Made by a program: the position numbers and the translations under genes. A DNA stretch of 5,003 nt, from the NCBI GenBank assembly GCA_002376965.1, contig DFOV01000377.1:1-5003 (forward strand), read 5' to 3'. Positions 1 to 5,003 of this stretch are shown piece after piece. The notes below the pieces were generated by a model, which saw only the letters and a program-made list of their open reading frames with translations, had not been told where the DNA came from and did not search any database. This DNA is from Gammaproteobacteria bacterium UBA3532 (GTDB lineage Bacteria > Pseudomonadota > Gammaproteobacteria > Enterobacterales > UBA3532). Every line of letters starts with the position of its first letter. Position 1 is the stretch's first letter.

Positions 1-99
1 ACACAACAAGATTTTATGCACCCAGATATTCCAGAGCGCAGTCCTTTATCACGTCACGTACTGTATAAAATAACCCAAGGCCAACAAAGAAATGGCTAG
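1..99 (+). CDS. Possible C-terminal end of an upstream gene (partial, unidentified)
   Basis: Frame 1 is open from the first base to a TAG at 97-99 and gives 32 residues ending in HVLYKITQGQQRNG. It is the longest open stretch at this edge: the other two plus frames stop earlier. The residue composition looks protein-like (mixed charged and hydrophobic residues, with a basic polar tail), but no family can be recognised from so short a piece. No clear intrinsic terminator follows it before the cold-shock gene. It could equally be a chance open stretch in an intergenic region; extending the sequence upstream would settle this. Confidence 0.35.
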   Translation, partial: TQQDFMHPDIPERSPLSRHVLYKITQGQQRNG

Positions 100-281
100 A
101 CATTAACCAGCGTTACCTATAGAGTAGTCACCAGCTCGAAAAGACTTATACTATTTACATCCTACATTTCGCTGTTTTATTCGTAACACCTCGTCCTGCA
201 GTATCTAAGTTTTCAGTCCCATATTTCAAGCATGTCCCGCCTTTTAAGGCACTACTTTATTTTTTACACAGGATATTTATT
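100..281 (+). promoter_or_regulatory. Leader and putative promoter region of the cold-shock gene
   Basis: This 182-bp stretch holds no convincing gene. A TATACT hexamer at 147-152 is a fair sigma-70 -10 box, but the bases about 17 bp upstream (around 124-130, TAGTCA) are a poor -35. If that promoter is real, the transcript has an untranslated leader of roughly 120 nt. This would fit the long, structured 5' leaders known for cspA-type genes, which act in cold-dependent translation. An AGGA at 270-273 lies 8 nt before the ATG and is a suitable ribosome binding site. A small GCCT-TTTA-AGGC hairpin is possible at 239-250. The promoter assignment is weak; only the binding site is reasonably clear. 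Confidence 0.3.
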
Positions 282-491
282 ATGTCTAATACAGTTACCG
301 GAACAGTAAAATGGTTTAACGAATCAAAAGGCTTTGGCTTTATTGAACAACAGTCTGGCCCAGACGTTTTCGCTCACTTCAGTGCTATTTCCAGCACAGG
401 TTTTCGCACCCTTATCGAAGGCCAGTCGGTTCAGTTCACTGTGACCCAAGGTCCTAAAGGCCCGCAAGCTGAAAATATCGTCGTTGTTTAA
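282..491 (+). CDS. CspA-family cold-shock protein (cold-shock domain, 69 aa)
   Basis: Encodes a complete single-domain cold-shock protein, a five-stranded OB-fold that binds single-stranded RNA and DNA in the cytoplasm. Members act as RNA chaperones, melting secondary structure at low temperature or in stationary phase. The N-terminal strand has the usual GTVKWFN (residues 7-13). RNP1 is KGFGFIE (16-22), and RNP2 is DVFAHFSAI (28-36) with the aromatic and His residues used for base stacking. The V-F-A-H-F spelling replaces the more usual VFVHF. The length matches the family norm of about 65-75 residues, and the ATG has an AGGA 8 nt upstream. The gene stands alone: a strong terminator follows 16 nt after its TAA, and the next gene is convergent. 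Which paralogue it is (CspA, C, D or E), and whether it is cold-inducible, cannot be told from sequence. Confidence 0.95.
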   Translation: MSNTVTGTVKWFNESKGFGFIEQQSGPDVFAHFSAISSTGFRTLIEGQSVQFTVTQGPKGPQAENIVVV

Positions 492-507
492 TCTTAAATA
501 ACGATAC

Positions 508-541
508 AAAAAAGAGGCTGACTCAAATCAGCCTCTTTTTT
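508..541. terminator. Bidirectional intrinsic terminator between convergent genes
   Basis: A perfect 14-bp inverted repeat (508-521 with 528-541) has a 6-nt CTCAAA loop. The GC-rich core is GAGGCTGA/TCAGCCTC. The outer pairs are six A on one side and six T on the other, so each strand has a U-tract straight after the hairpin. It sits 16 nt after the cold-shock stop codon and 25 nt beyond the stop codon of the convergent GH49 gene, so it can end both transcripts. Confidence 0.93.
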
Positions 542-566
542 TGCCTACCAAAACCCAGCCGAACAG

Positions 567-3485
567 TTACCAGGCAAACCAATAATCCCACAGCTCACCA
601 TCAAAATTCAGCGCGCCACTATTCTCCGCTCGCCAACTGTCATCAAAACGTGTGATAGCCTGGCCAGAAATACGATAATCTTCTATTTGCAGCGCTTCGT
701 TGCTTGCTACCCCTGAGTCAATGATCACGCGCTTACTGAAGTCAGCGTTCCATAATGCTTTGAAATGACTTTCATGATAGTGGTGGTCTAACGCATTCCA
801 GCTGTCGATATGCAGTCCTTTAATATGCACATGCTCAAAATTGGACTGGGCAAACAGACGCATGGCGCACAAGTTACGTCCTTCAGCGACGATATTTTCC
901 ATTAGCAAACGGCGAATCCACTTGTTCGGATCGGCGATATTGTCATTGTCATGATCCCAGTGTTTAGCTGAATTGATAATACATTGATTACGCACCGAAT
1001 TATCCCAGTGTTGGCGATTATGAATAATGCGAATATTACGAATGGTCGTATCTTCAATCTCTCGCGGACTCCATCCAAACTGGATAACCGGTCCGTTTTC
1101 CGCCTTCCAGATCACTATGTCTTCAAACAGGGCTTGGCTATGGTAAGCTTTCAATACATCGTCATTGGCGTGAAAAAAGCTGTCTTTCAACACGCCTCCC
1201 TGATAAAGCTCCATACCATCGGTTTGCCAATACCATGCCCCTGTCTGTTTATAGTTGGCCACATCCATATTCATGGTCACAAGACTCTCGTCCTGTGAAT
1301 AAATCACGAAACTATGGTATGAAGGATTAGCAATAGTCACCCCGCGAATAAACAGCGACTGCGCATGCTCGGCACTGGCAAAGCGCAACATTTTAACGCA
1401 GTCAGCATGGCAGTTGCCGTTTTGTGACAAGTGTTGATAGCCCTCGCGTAGATCAGCTTCATAGATATAGTTCTCGCCGGACAACACGCCATATCCAGTG
1501 ACTTTGTATTCATTAGTATCATCCGATAGCGCAAATTGCATAGCCCCTTTGACATAAGCGCCTGGGGCCAGATAAATCCAGCGCACTGCGGGGTTAAGAT
1601 TGGCATGGCGATTCCACGGCATGTAATAGCTACCTGGTCGGAAATAAATAATCGACTCGGTTACGCCGTTTAAATCGATTTCTCCTGGCTCGGGGTAATA
1701 TATCTCTGGACTGGCTGAAGGTTCAGGGCGCACCTCAGGCTCCAACGCTTCACTGAGAGGATTGGCAAACACCATCAGCGCATGGCGCGGCTCGGTATGA
1801 ATCGCTCGTGCATCACCATCCTGGCGATCCGAAACATGCAGGGTGTTGGCATCCATGTAGCTGGTATAGAGTTGATGTGAAAACTCCACTGAAAATTGGA
1901 GAGGCTTCCCGGTATAGGGAATACGCAGCGCAATGCGGTTATCCGACAGCAAAGCTTTGTCCAGTGTGAGGTTTTTGGGACGAATGCTTACTTCATCCAC
2001 ATGCTGAATGATATGACCATCGGTTGGCTCAATGACCAACCAGGCATCATCGGCATATAAGAAAGACGACCAGCTCATACTCAAACCATGATCAGCCGCA
2101 AATTCTGCCCCATCGATCTCGGTGTAGCCTCTTTTACCCAATCCCGCCCTAGGGATGCTGGTATAAACTGCAGACGGTATTAGAAACTCCGGGCTTTGGG
2201 CCAAGCCTACCGCCAGTTGATAGTGAGCCGAGCTACGGATTTGCCCGTCCACCACGCCACTGGTCATATTTGGAGTAAGCTCTTGATGAGTCCATGCCAT
2301 CAGTTTCGCGCCGAGGCTGTTTATCATGCCACTATCGCTGTTGCTAGCCATATCGCTGGTAGTGAAAGAAAACTCCAGCAGCTCATTCGGCGCATCAACC
2401 TTGAGCTGCCACTTGCCATTAACGACATTGGCCTTAACACCGTCAATCGTCAATTGACTCACACCACTTTGATCATAAACTTCACCTCGCAACTGGTGCT
2501 GATCTTCTCCTACTAATAGATGAGAGGTTAATTTGACCAGTGGAGCAGCATTATCTGCCGGAATACGAGAGTCGACCAAGTGCCAGTCCAGCGCTACTTG
2601 ATTCATAAAGGCTATGCGCTCAATGCCTTGCCCATTCAACCAATATTGAACATTATCCCCACTGGTTTGATGTCGCCATAGTAAGTCATCAGCGCCATCT
2701 CCATTAAAATCATTCACCGCAGCAACTTGCCAACCAGGATCAACAACGCGATTCAACCAATAACTTTTTGCTATCGATCCATCCTGCATCTGATAAACCC
2801 AGTTCACCCCCGTGACAAGATTGCGCCACAATAAGTCGTCGCTACCATCGCCATTAAAGTCACCGCTAGCCGCCAAGCTCCACTCACGGCCAACTTTGGC
2901 CAGATATTTTCCCGCCAGCTTGCGCCCTTCGTGCATCAAGTAGACATAAACATCATGAGTCACTTCATGACGCCAGATAATATCCGAGCTGCCGTCGCCA
3001 TTAACATCCGCCAGGCAGAGGATGCGCCAATTGTTATCCGACACATTGGCAACGGGTTGGCTTTTCAAGATGGCATGCCCTTGCATCAGATAGGACCAAA
3101 GCATACCACTACTGGCATTGCGCCAAAGTATATCCGCAGTGCCATCGGCATTGAGATCAGCAACGCCGACAATGCGCCAATCCAGCCCAACCTGATTGAC
3201 TTTTTTAACCTCACTGATACGCTGATTTTCAATTCGATGCAGCCAATTCTCACCACTTTGTACATTTCGCCACAGTACATCCTGCTCGCCGTCTGCCGAA
3301 AAGTCAGCTCGATAACTTATCCACTGACCATCGAGCTGCCCCAGCCGATAAGGCGTAAAAAGCTCGCCTTGTACTGTATACAGCCAGTTCTCACCGCTGT
3401 TTGAATGTCGCCACATTAATTCGGCATCAGCCATAGCGGTGTGACAGATGGACAGTACCAACCCAAGTACCCCAATAAAACGCAT
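567..3485 (-). CDS. Secreted GH49 glycoside hydrolase (dextranase/isopullulanase family) with N-terminal FG-GAP-like repeats
   Basis: A 972-residue exported enzyme, predicted to hydrolyse alpha-glucans such as dextran (alpha-1,6) or pullulan. Residues 1-19 form a signal peptide with an AMA|DA type-I cleavage site. Residues 22-307 carry six FG-GAP/VCBS-like repeats of 47-50 residues, with LWR motifs at W25, 72, 121, 171, 220 and 270 and five acidic Ca-binding-type loops (such as DFNGDGSDD). Residues ~314-385 look Ig-like. About 395-580 matches the GH49 N-terminal beta-sandwich. A Pro/Glu-rich linker (580-600) leads to the right-handed beta-helix (600-970), which includes the family signatures YLAPGAYVKGA and LSGENYIYEA. 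The catalytic aspartates are D756 (in WQTDG) and D775/D776 (in HANDD). Their 19- and 20-residue spacing equals that of D376/D395/D396 in Penicillium dextranase and D353/D372/D373 in isopullulanase. The ATG at 3485 is chosen over an in-frame GTG at 3494 because the Shine-Dalgarno abuts the latter. The domain looks full-length. The family is secure; substrate and bond specificity are not. Confidence 0.93.
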   Translation of the reverse strand: MRFIGVLGLVLSICHTAMADAELMWRHSNSGENWLYTVQGELFTPYRLGQLDGQWISYRADFSADGEQDVLWRNVQSGENWLHRIENQRISEVKKVNQVGLDWRIVGVADLNADGTADILWRNASSGMLWSYLMQGHAILKSQPVANVSDNNWRILCLADVNGDGSSDIIWRHEVTHDVYVYLMHEGRKLAGKYLAKVGREWSLAASGDFNGDGSDDLLWRNLVTGVNWVYQMQDGSIAKSYWLNRVVDPGWQVAAVNDFNGDGADDLLWRHQTSGDNVQYWLNGQGIERIAFMNQVALDWHLVDSRIPADNAAPLVKLTSHLLVGEDQHQLRGEVYDQSGVSQLTIDGVKANVVNGKWQLKVDAPNELLEFSFTTSDMASNSDSGMINSLGAKLMAWTHQELTPNMTSGVVDGQIRSSAHYQLAVGLAQSPEFLIPSAVYTSIPRAGLGKRGYTEIDGAEFAADHGLSMSWSSFLYADDAWLVIEPTDGHIIQHVDEVSIRPKNLTLDKALLSDNRIALRIPYTGKPLQFSVEFSHQLYTSYMDANTLHVSDRQDGDARAIHTEPRHALMVFANPLSEALEPEVRPEPSASPEIYYPEPGEIDLNGVTESIIYFRPGSYYMPWNRHANLNPAVRWIYLAPGAYVKGAMQFALSDDTNEYKVTGYGVLSGENYIYEADLREGYQHLSQNGNCHADCVKMLRFASAEHAQSLFIRGVTIANPSYHSFVIYSQDESLVTMNMDVANYKQTGAWYWQTDGMELYQGGVLKDSFFHANDDVLKAYHSQALFEDIVIWKAENGPVIQFGWSPREIEDTTIRNIRIIHNRQHWDNSVRNQCIINSAKHWDHDNDNIADPNKWIRRLLMENIVAEGRNLCAMRLFAQSNFEHVHIKGLHIDSWNALDHHYHESHFKALWNADFSKRVIIDSGVASNEALQIEDYRISGQAITRFDDSWRAENSGALNFDGELWDYWFAW

Positions 3486-3493
3486 ACTTTTCA

Positions 3494-3501
3494 CTCTCCC
3501 T
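3494..3501 (-). promoter_or_regulatory. Ribosome binding site that decides the GH49 start
   Basis: On the minus strand, AGGGAGAG lies about 8-10 nt before the ATG at 3485. Its last G is the first base of the alternative in-frame GTG at 3494, which is therefore too close to use this site. Starting at 3485 also gives a cleaner signal peptide (MRF followed directly by the hydrophobic core), so the shorter 972-residue form is preferred. Confidence 0.6.
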
Positions 3502-3692
3502 ACAAGCCCATAACGCGTGGTTAGAGTTAAACCCAGGGATGAGAAAAATAAAAGGAGCTAGATCAACAACCGAGCATGCCACAGTTTTTTCTATACTTTT
3601 CATAGGCGTACTACTAACAATCAAACAAGCTCAAGACCCGACAACAACCAAATGAATGAATGCACTGCACAATAAATCTCCAGAGCCGCAGA
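3502..3692. other. Intergenic region upstream of the GH49 gene, no gene seen
   Basis: This stretch lies upstream of the divergently oriented GH49 gene and must contain at least part of its promoter, but I see no convincing -35/-10 pair on the minus strand. There is a T-rich run (TTTTATTTTTCTC read on the minus strand, 3541-3553). There are short tandem bits: AATGAATGAATG around 3651-3662 and TGCAC twice at 3661-3670. No open frame here looks like a real protein; the minus-strand frame overlapping 3427-3624 is out of phase with the GH49 gene and has no family features. Confidence 0.4.
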
Positions 3693-3729
3693 CATATACC
3701 CAAACTACGTCAAGACGTTTGGGTATATG
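3693..3729. repeat. Perfect 13-bp inverted repeat in the intergenic region
   Basis: The left arm CATATACCCAAAC (3693-3705) and the right arm GTTTGGGTATATG (3717-3729) are exact reverse complements around an 11-nt centre. The centre can form a rival inner hairpin, ACGTC-AA-GACGT (3707-3718). No T-run follows on either strand, so it is not a standard intrinsic terminator. It may be an operator for a dimeric regulator of one or both flanking genes, or one copy of a dispersed palindromic (REP/MITE-like) element. The arms recall TATACCC-type palindromes scattered in other gammaproteobacterial genomes, but that resemblance is from memory and unchecked. Confidence 0.75.
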
Positions 3730-3806
3730 AGTTGGAATAAAAATATTTCATATCAATTCTGTTTGTTTTTTGACCAACAATTGCCTAAACTGAGAGATAC
3801 ATCACA
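3730..3806 (+). promoter_or_regulatory. Presumed promoter region for the riboswitch transcript
   Basis: Transcription of the riboswitch must begin in or before this AT-rich stretch. TTGACC at 3770-3775 is a good -35 hexamer, but the bases 16-20 bp downstream (GAGATACA, 3794-3801) are a poor -10, so I cannot place a promoter firmly. An activator-dependent or alternative-sigma promoter is possible. No open frame of note is present. Confidence 0.25.
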
Positions 3807-3896
3807 TTTCTGATTCAAGGCTGCCTGTCACGAAAGGACAGGTTCGCAAAGCTACCGGTCTAAGGGCATAGCCTAAGGCAGCGGGGTCGCCGGAAA
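3807..3896 (+). promoter_or_regulatory. Cyclic-di-GMP-I riboswitch aptamer (GEMM-I)
   Basis: The RNA matches the GEMM-I architecture. A closing stem, TTTCTG/CGGAAA (3807-3812 with 3891-3896, one G-U pair), is followed by CAAGGC (3816-3821). The first hairpin is CCTGTC-A-C-GAAA-G-GACAGG (3824-3842), with a bulged A and a GAAA tetraloop. Next come the conserved linker CGCAAAGC (3845-3852), then CCGG and CTAA (3855-3863, receptor side). The second hairpin tip is GGC-ATA-GCC (3865-3873), and the 3' strand is GCGGGGT (3881-3887). Aligned by eye to Vibrio cholerae Vc2, the ligand contacts G20, A47 and C92 fall on G3819, A3848 and C3890. A G at position 20 favours c-di-GMP over cyclic AMP-GMP, which is associated with A there. 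It sits about 105 nt upstream of an HD-GYP gene, a fitting target for c-di-GMP control. Confidence 0.92.
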
Positions 3897-3931
3897 GAGA
3901 TATCCTTGCGACCTCCCCTTGCCTCGTTTTT
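3876..3931 (+). terminator. Riboswitch-controlled intrinsic terminator (expression platform)
   Basis: The 5' arm 3876-3890 (AGGCAG, bulged C, GGGG, TCGC) pairs with 3908-3924 (GCGA, bulged CCT, CCCC, TTGCCT). GGA (3892-3894) can add pairs with TCC (3903-3905). TTTTT follows at 3927-3931. The 5' arm is the same RNA as the 3' strand of the aptamer's second hairpin and the C92-equivalent, and it abuts the closing stem, so aptamer and terminator cannot both form. Folding of the ligand-bound aptamer should therefore prevent termination, which predicts a c-di-GMP ON switch. Confidence 0.82.
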
Positions 3932-4002
3932 GTTGGTTATCTAGTCATTACCGGTAGCCATAGAGTCCAGCCAGCGATACTGGTTTGGCAGGGGAAAGAA
4001 GC
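3932..4002 (+). promoter_or_regulatory. Leader downstream of the switch, with Shine-Dalgarno and possible alternative pairings
   Basis: This untranslated segment joins the terminator to the HD-GYP start codon. AGGGGA (3990-3995) lies 7 nt before the ATG at 4003 and is a good Shine-Dalgarno. ACCGGTAGC (3950-3958) is the exact complement of GCTACCGGT (3851-3859) in the aptamer core. GGCAGGGGA (3987-3995), which contains the Shine-Dalgarno, can pair with TCCCC-T-TGCC (3914-3923) in the terminator's 3' arm with one bulged T. The pairings are seen in the sequence; their use in vivo is inferred. Confidence 0.55.
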
Positions 4003-5003
4003 ATGGGAACTTATCAACATAACGAGGAAAGGCGACTTCCGGTATCGCAACTGCGGATCGGCATGTACGTATCTGGACTGGACAGGCCGTGGAATGAAAC
4101 AGACTTTCCGCTACAAGGGCTGACCATACTCAGCGCCGCCGATATCGATCGGCTGGCCGGGTACTGCGAGCATGTGTTTATTGATGTTCGTAAAAGCGTT
4201 AATTATCGTCATGGCCAAACGCCAAATGCTACCGAGGACAAAGCCTCTACCGAACATAAAACCGATGCATGGAAAAAGAATTACTGCGTCGAAACCTATC
4301 CTGTAACCACCTCATTTAACCGCGAGCTCAACAGCGCCAAATACATTATTGATGGCATAGCCCGAGAGCTTCATCGCTTGATCGGCGGCATTGATCGCCA
4401 GCGTCATCCAGATCCAACCACGTTGAATGAACGTGTCACGGAGCTGGTCGAAAGCGTCTTGCGTAATCCAGATGCTCTGGCCTGGCTCTGTCGAGTAAAG
4501 CTACTCAACTACCCCCTATACCTTCATGCGACCCGCCTTGCTGTGTGGGGCTGTATTGTTGGACGACAGTTAGGGTTAAACCGTTTTGCATTACGCCACC
4601 TGACCATGGCTTTAATGATGAGCAGCATCGGCAAAAGCTTCTTACCTGAGTCAACGCTGGAGGCCTACAGCTGGGCCAACCTCCCTGATGAATATCCGTT
4701 GCATTTAAACAAAACACTGTTTTATCTAAAGAGCTTTAAGTTTTCGAGCAATGACACTCTCGACACTGTCAGCAAGTATTGCGAGCGACTGGACGGCTCA
4801 GGCTACCCCAGTGGCCTTAGAGGAAACGCCATTCCTTTTTTAGCCCGAGTAGCCGGTCTGGTCGAAAGCTTTGAGCTGTTAATTCATCCGTTTAACCTTA
4901 AACATGCCATTGCACCAGCCAGCGCTGTCATTTTGTTGAACAAGCATAAAGACCAATTGTTTGATGGCTCATTGGTCGAAGCATTTATTCGAGCAATCGG
5001 CAT
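4003..5003 (+). CDS. DUF3391/HD-GYP-domain protein with degenerate catalytic site (3' end beyond window)
   Basis: The frame is open from the ATG to the window edge (333 complete codons) and no stop is reached. Residues ~10-70 match the DUF3391 domain that precedes many HD-GYP domains (LPVSQLRIGMYVSGLDRPW). Residues ~90-150 are a charged, probably helical linker. From ~160 on is an HD-GYP domain. HD-GYP proteins normally hydrolyse c-di-GMP at a di- or tri-iron site. Here the first His (H175) and the HPE-type His (H234) appear kept. The HDIGK motif reads SSIGK (S207-S208), the HH before the GYP motif is Y259-C260, and the DxxDAL aspartates are E288/E291. The RLDGSGYP motif (262-269) is intact. 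Loss of the key metal ligands argues against phosphodiesterase activity and for a c-di-GMP-binding or protein-interaction role. The start is supported by AGGGGA 7 nt upstream. The gene lies directly behind a c-di-GMP riboswitch. Confidence 0.9.
   Translation, partial: MGTYQHNEERRLPVSQLRIGMYVSGLDRPWNETDFPLQGLTILSAADIDRLAGYCEHVFIDVRKSVNYRHGQTPNATEDKASTEHKTDAWKKNYCVETYPVTTSFNRELNSAKYIIDGIARELHRLIGGIDRQRHPDPTTLNERVTELVESVLRNPDALAWLCRVKLLNYPLYLHATRLAVWGCIVGRQLGLNRFALRHLTMALMMSSIGKSFLPESTLEAYSWANLPDEYPLHLNKTLFYLKSFKFSSNDTLDTVSKYCERLDGSGYPSGLRGNAIPFLARVAGLVESFELLIHPFNLKHAIAPASAVILLNKHKDQLFDGSLVEAFIRAIG

Noticed and set aside
2931..3404. 157-codon plus-strand open frame opposite the FG-GAP repeats
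   Set aside because: It is a shadow of the repetitive GH49 coding sequence: no family features, and it lies entirely inside a well-supported gene on the other strand.
3447..3485. Lipoprotein signal (LSIC near the end of the GH49 signal-peptide core)
   Set aside because: The residue before Cys is Ile, not the Gly/Ala/Ser a lipobox needs, and a good AMA type-I cleavage site follows. A soluble secreted form is more likely.
3560..3582. Sigma-54-like promoter for the GH49 gene (TGGCAT then TTGTT on the minus strand)
   Set aside because: The -24 GG is present, but the -12 GC dinucleotide is absent at the required spacing (TG instead).
3427..3624. 65-codon minus-strand frame spanning the GH49 start
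   Set aside because: It overlaps the signal-peptide region out of phase, shows no recognisable domain, and would displace the clear GH49 start.
3807..3896. Cyclic AMP-GMP variant of the GEMM-I riboswitch
   Set aside because: The position aligned with Vc2 G20 is G (3819), whereas the cAMP-GMP class is associated with A there. The call rests on an eye alignment, so it is not absolute.
4505..4717. 70-codon minus-strand frame inside the HD-GYP gene
   Set aside because: It is antisense to a strongly supported coding region and its Cys/Pro/Ser-rich translation resembles no protein family.

Overview
The window reads as a piece of a gammaproteobacterial chromosome. A polysaccharide-degrading, possibly Cellvibrio-like marine or soil lineage would fit, but that is an impression from gene content (a CspA-type cold-shock protein, a large secreted glycoside hydrolase with FG-GAP-type repeats, and DUF3391/HD-GYP signalling under a cyclic-di-GMP riboswitch), not a computed assignment. 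No mobile element, tRNA, rRNA or CRISPR array is visible.

Layout. Positions 1-99 may hold the tail of a plus-strand gene whose start lies outside the window. Positions 282-491 (+) encode a complete 69-residue cold-shock protein behind an untranslated leader. A strong palindromic terminator at 508-541 separates it from the convergent gene. Positions 567-3485 (-) encode a secreted 972-residue family GH49 enzyme (dextranase/isopullulanase family). It has a signal peptide, a six-repeat FG-GAP-like propeller, an Ig-like spacer, the GH49 N-terminal beta-sandwich and the GH49 beta-helix with all three expected catalytic aspartates. The gap from 3486 to 4002 is the regulatory heart of the window. It contains a perfect 13-bp inverted repeat (3693-3729), a GEMM-I cyclic-di-GMP riboswitch aptamer (about 3807-3896), an overlapping intrinsic terminator (3876-3931) and a 70-nt leader. 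From 4003 to the window end (+) runs a DUF3391/HD-GYP protein, cut off by the window edge.

How it fits together. The right-hand unit looks like a c-di-GMP feedback or sensing module. The aptamer and the terminator use the same bases (3876-3896), so ligand binding should block termination and switch the gene on. The gene made is an HD-GYP protein that keeps the GYP motif but has lost the HD dyad and other metal ligands, so it is more likely a c-di-GMP-binding effector than a phosphodiesterase. The leader holds two further complementarities, one to the aptamer core and one between the terminator arm and the Shine-Dalgarno, that suggest extra control layers. The GH49 gene is transcribed divergently from this module and nothing seen here proves that the two are co-regulated.
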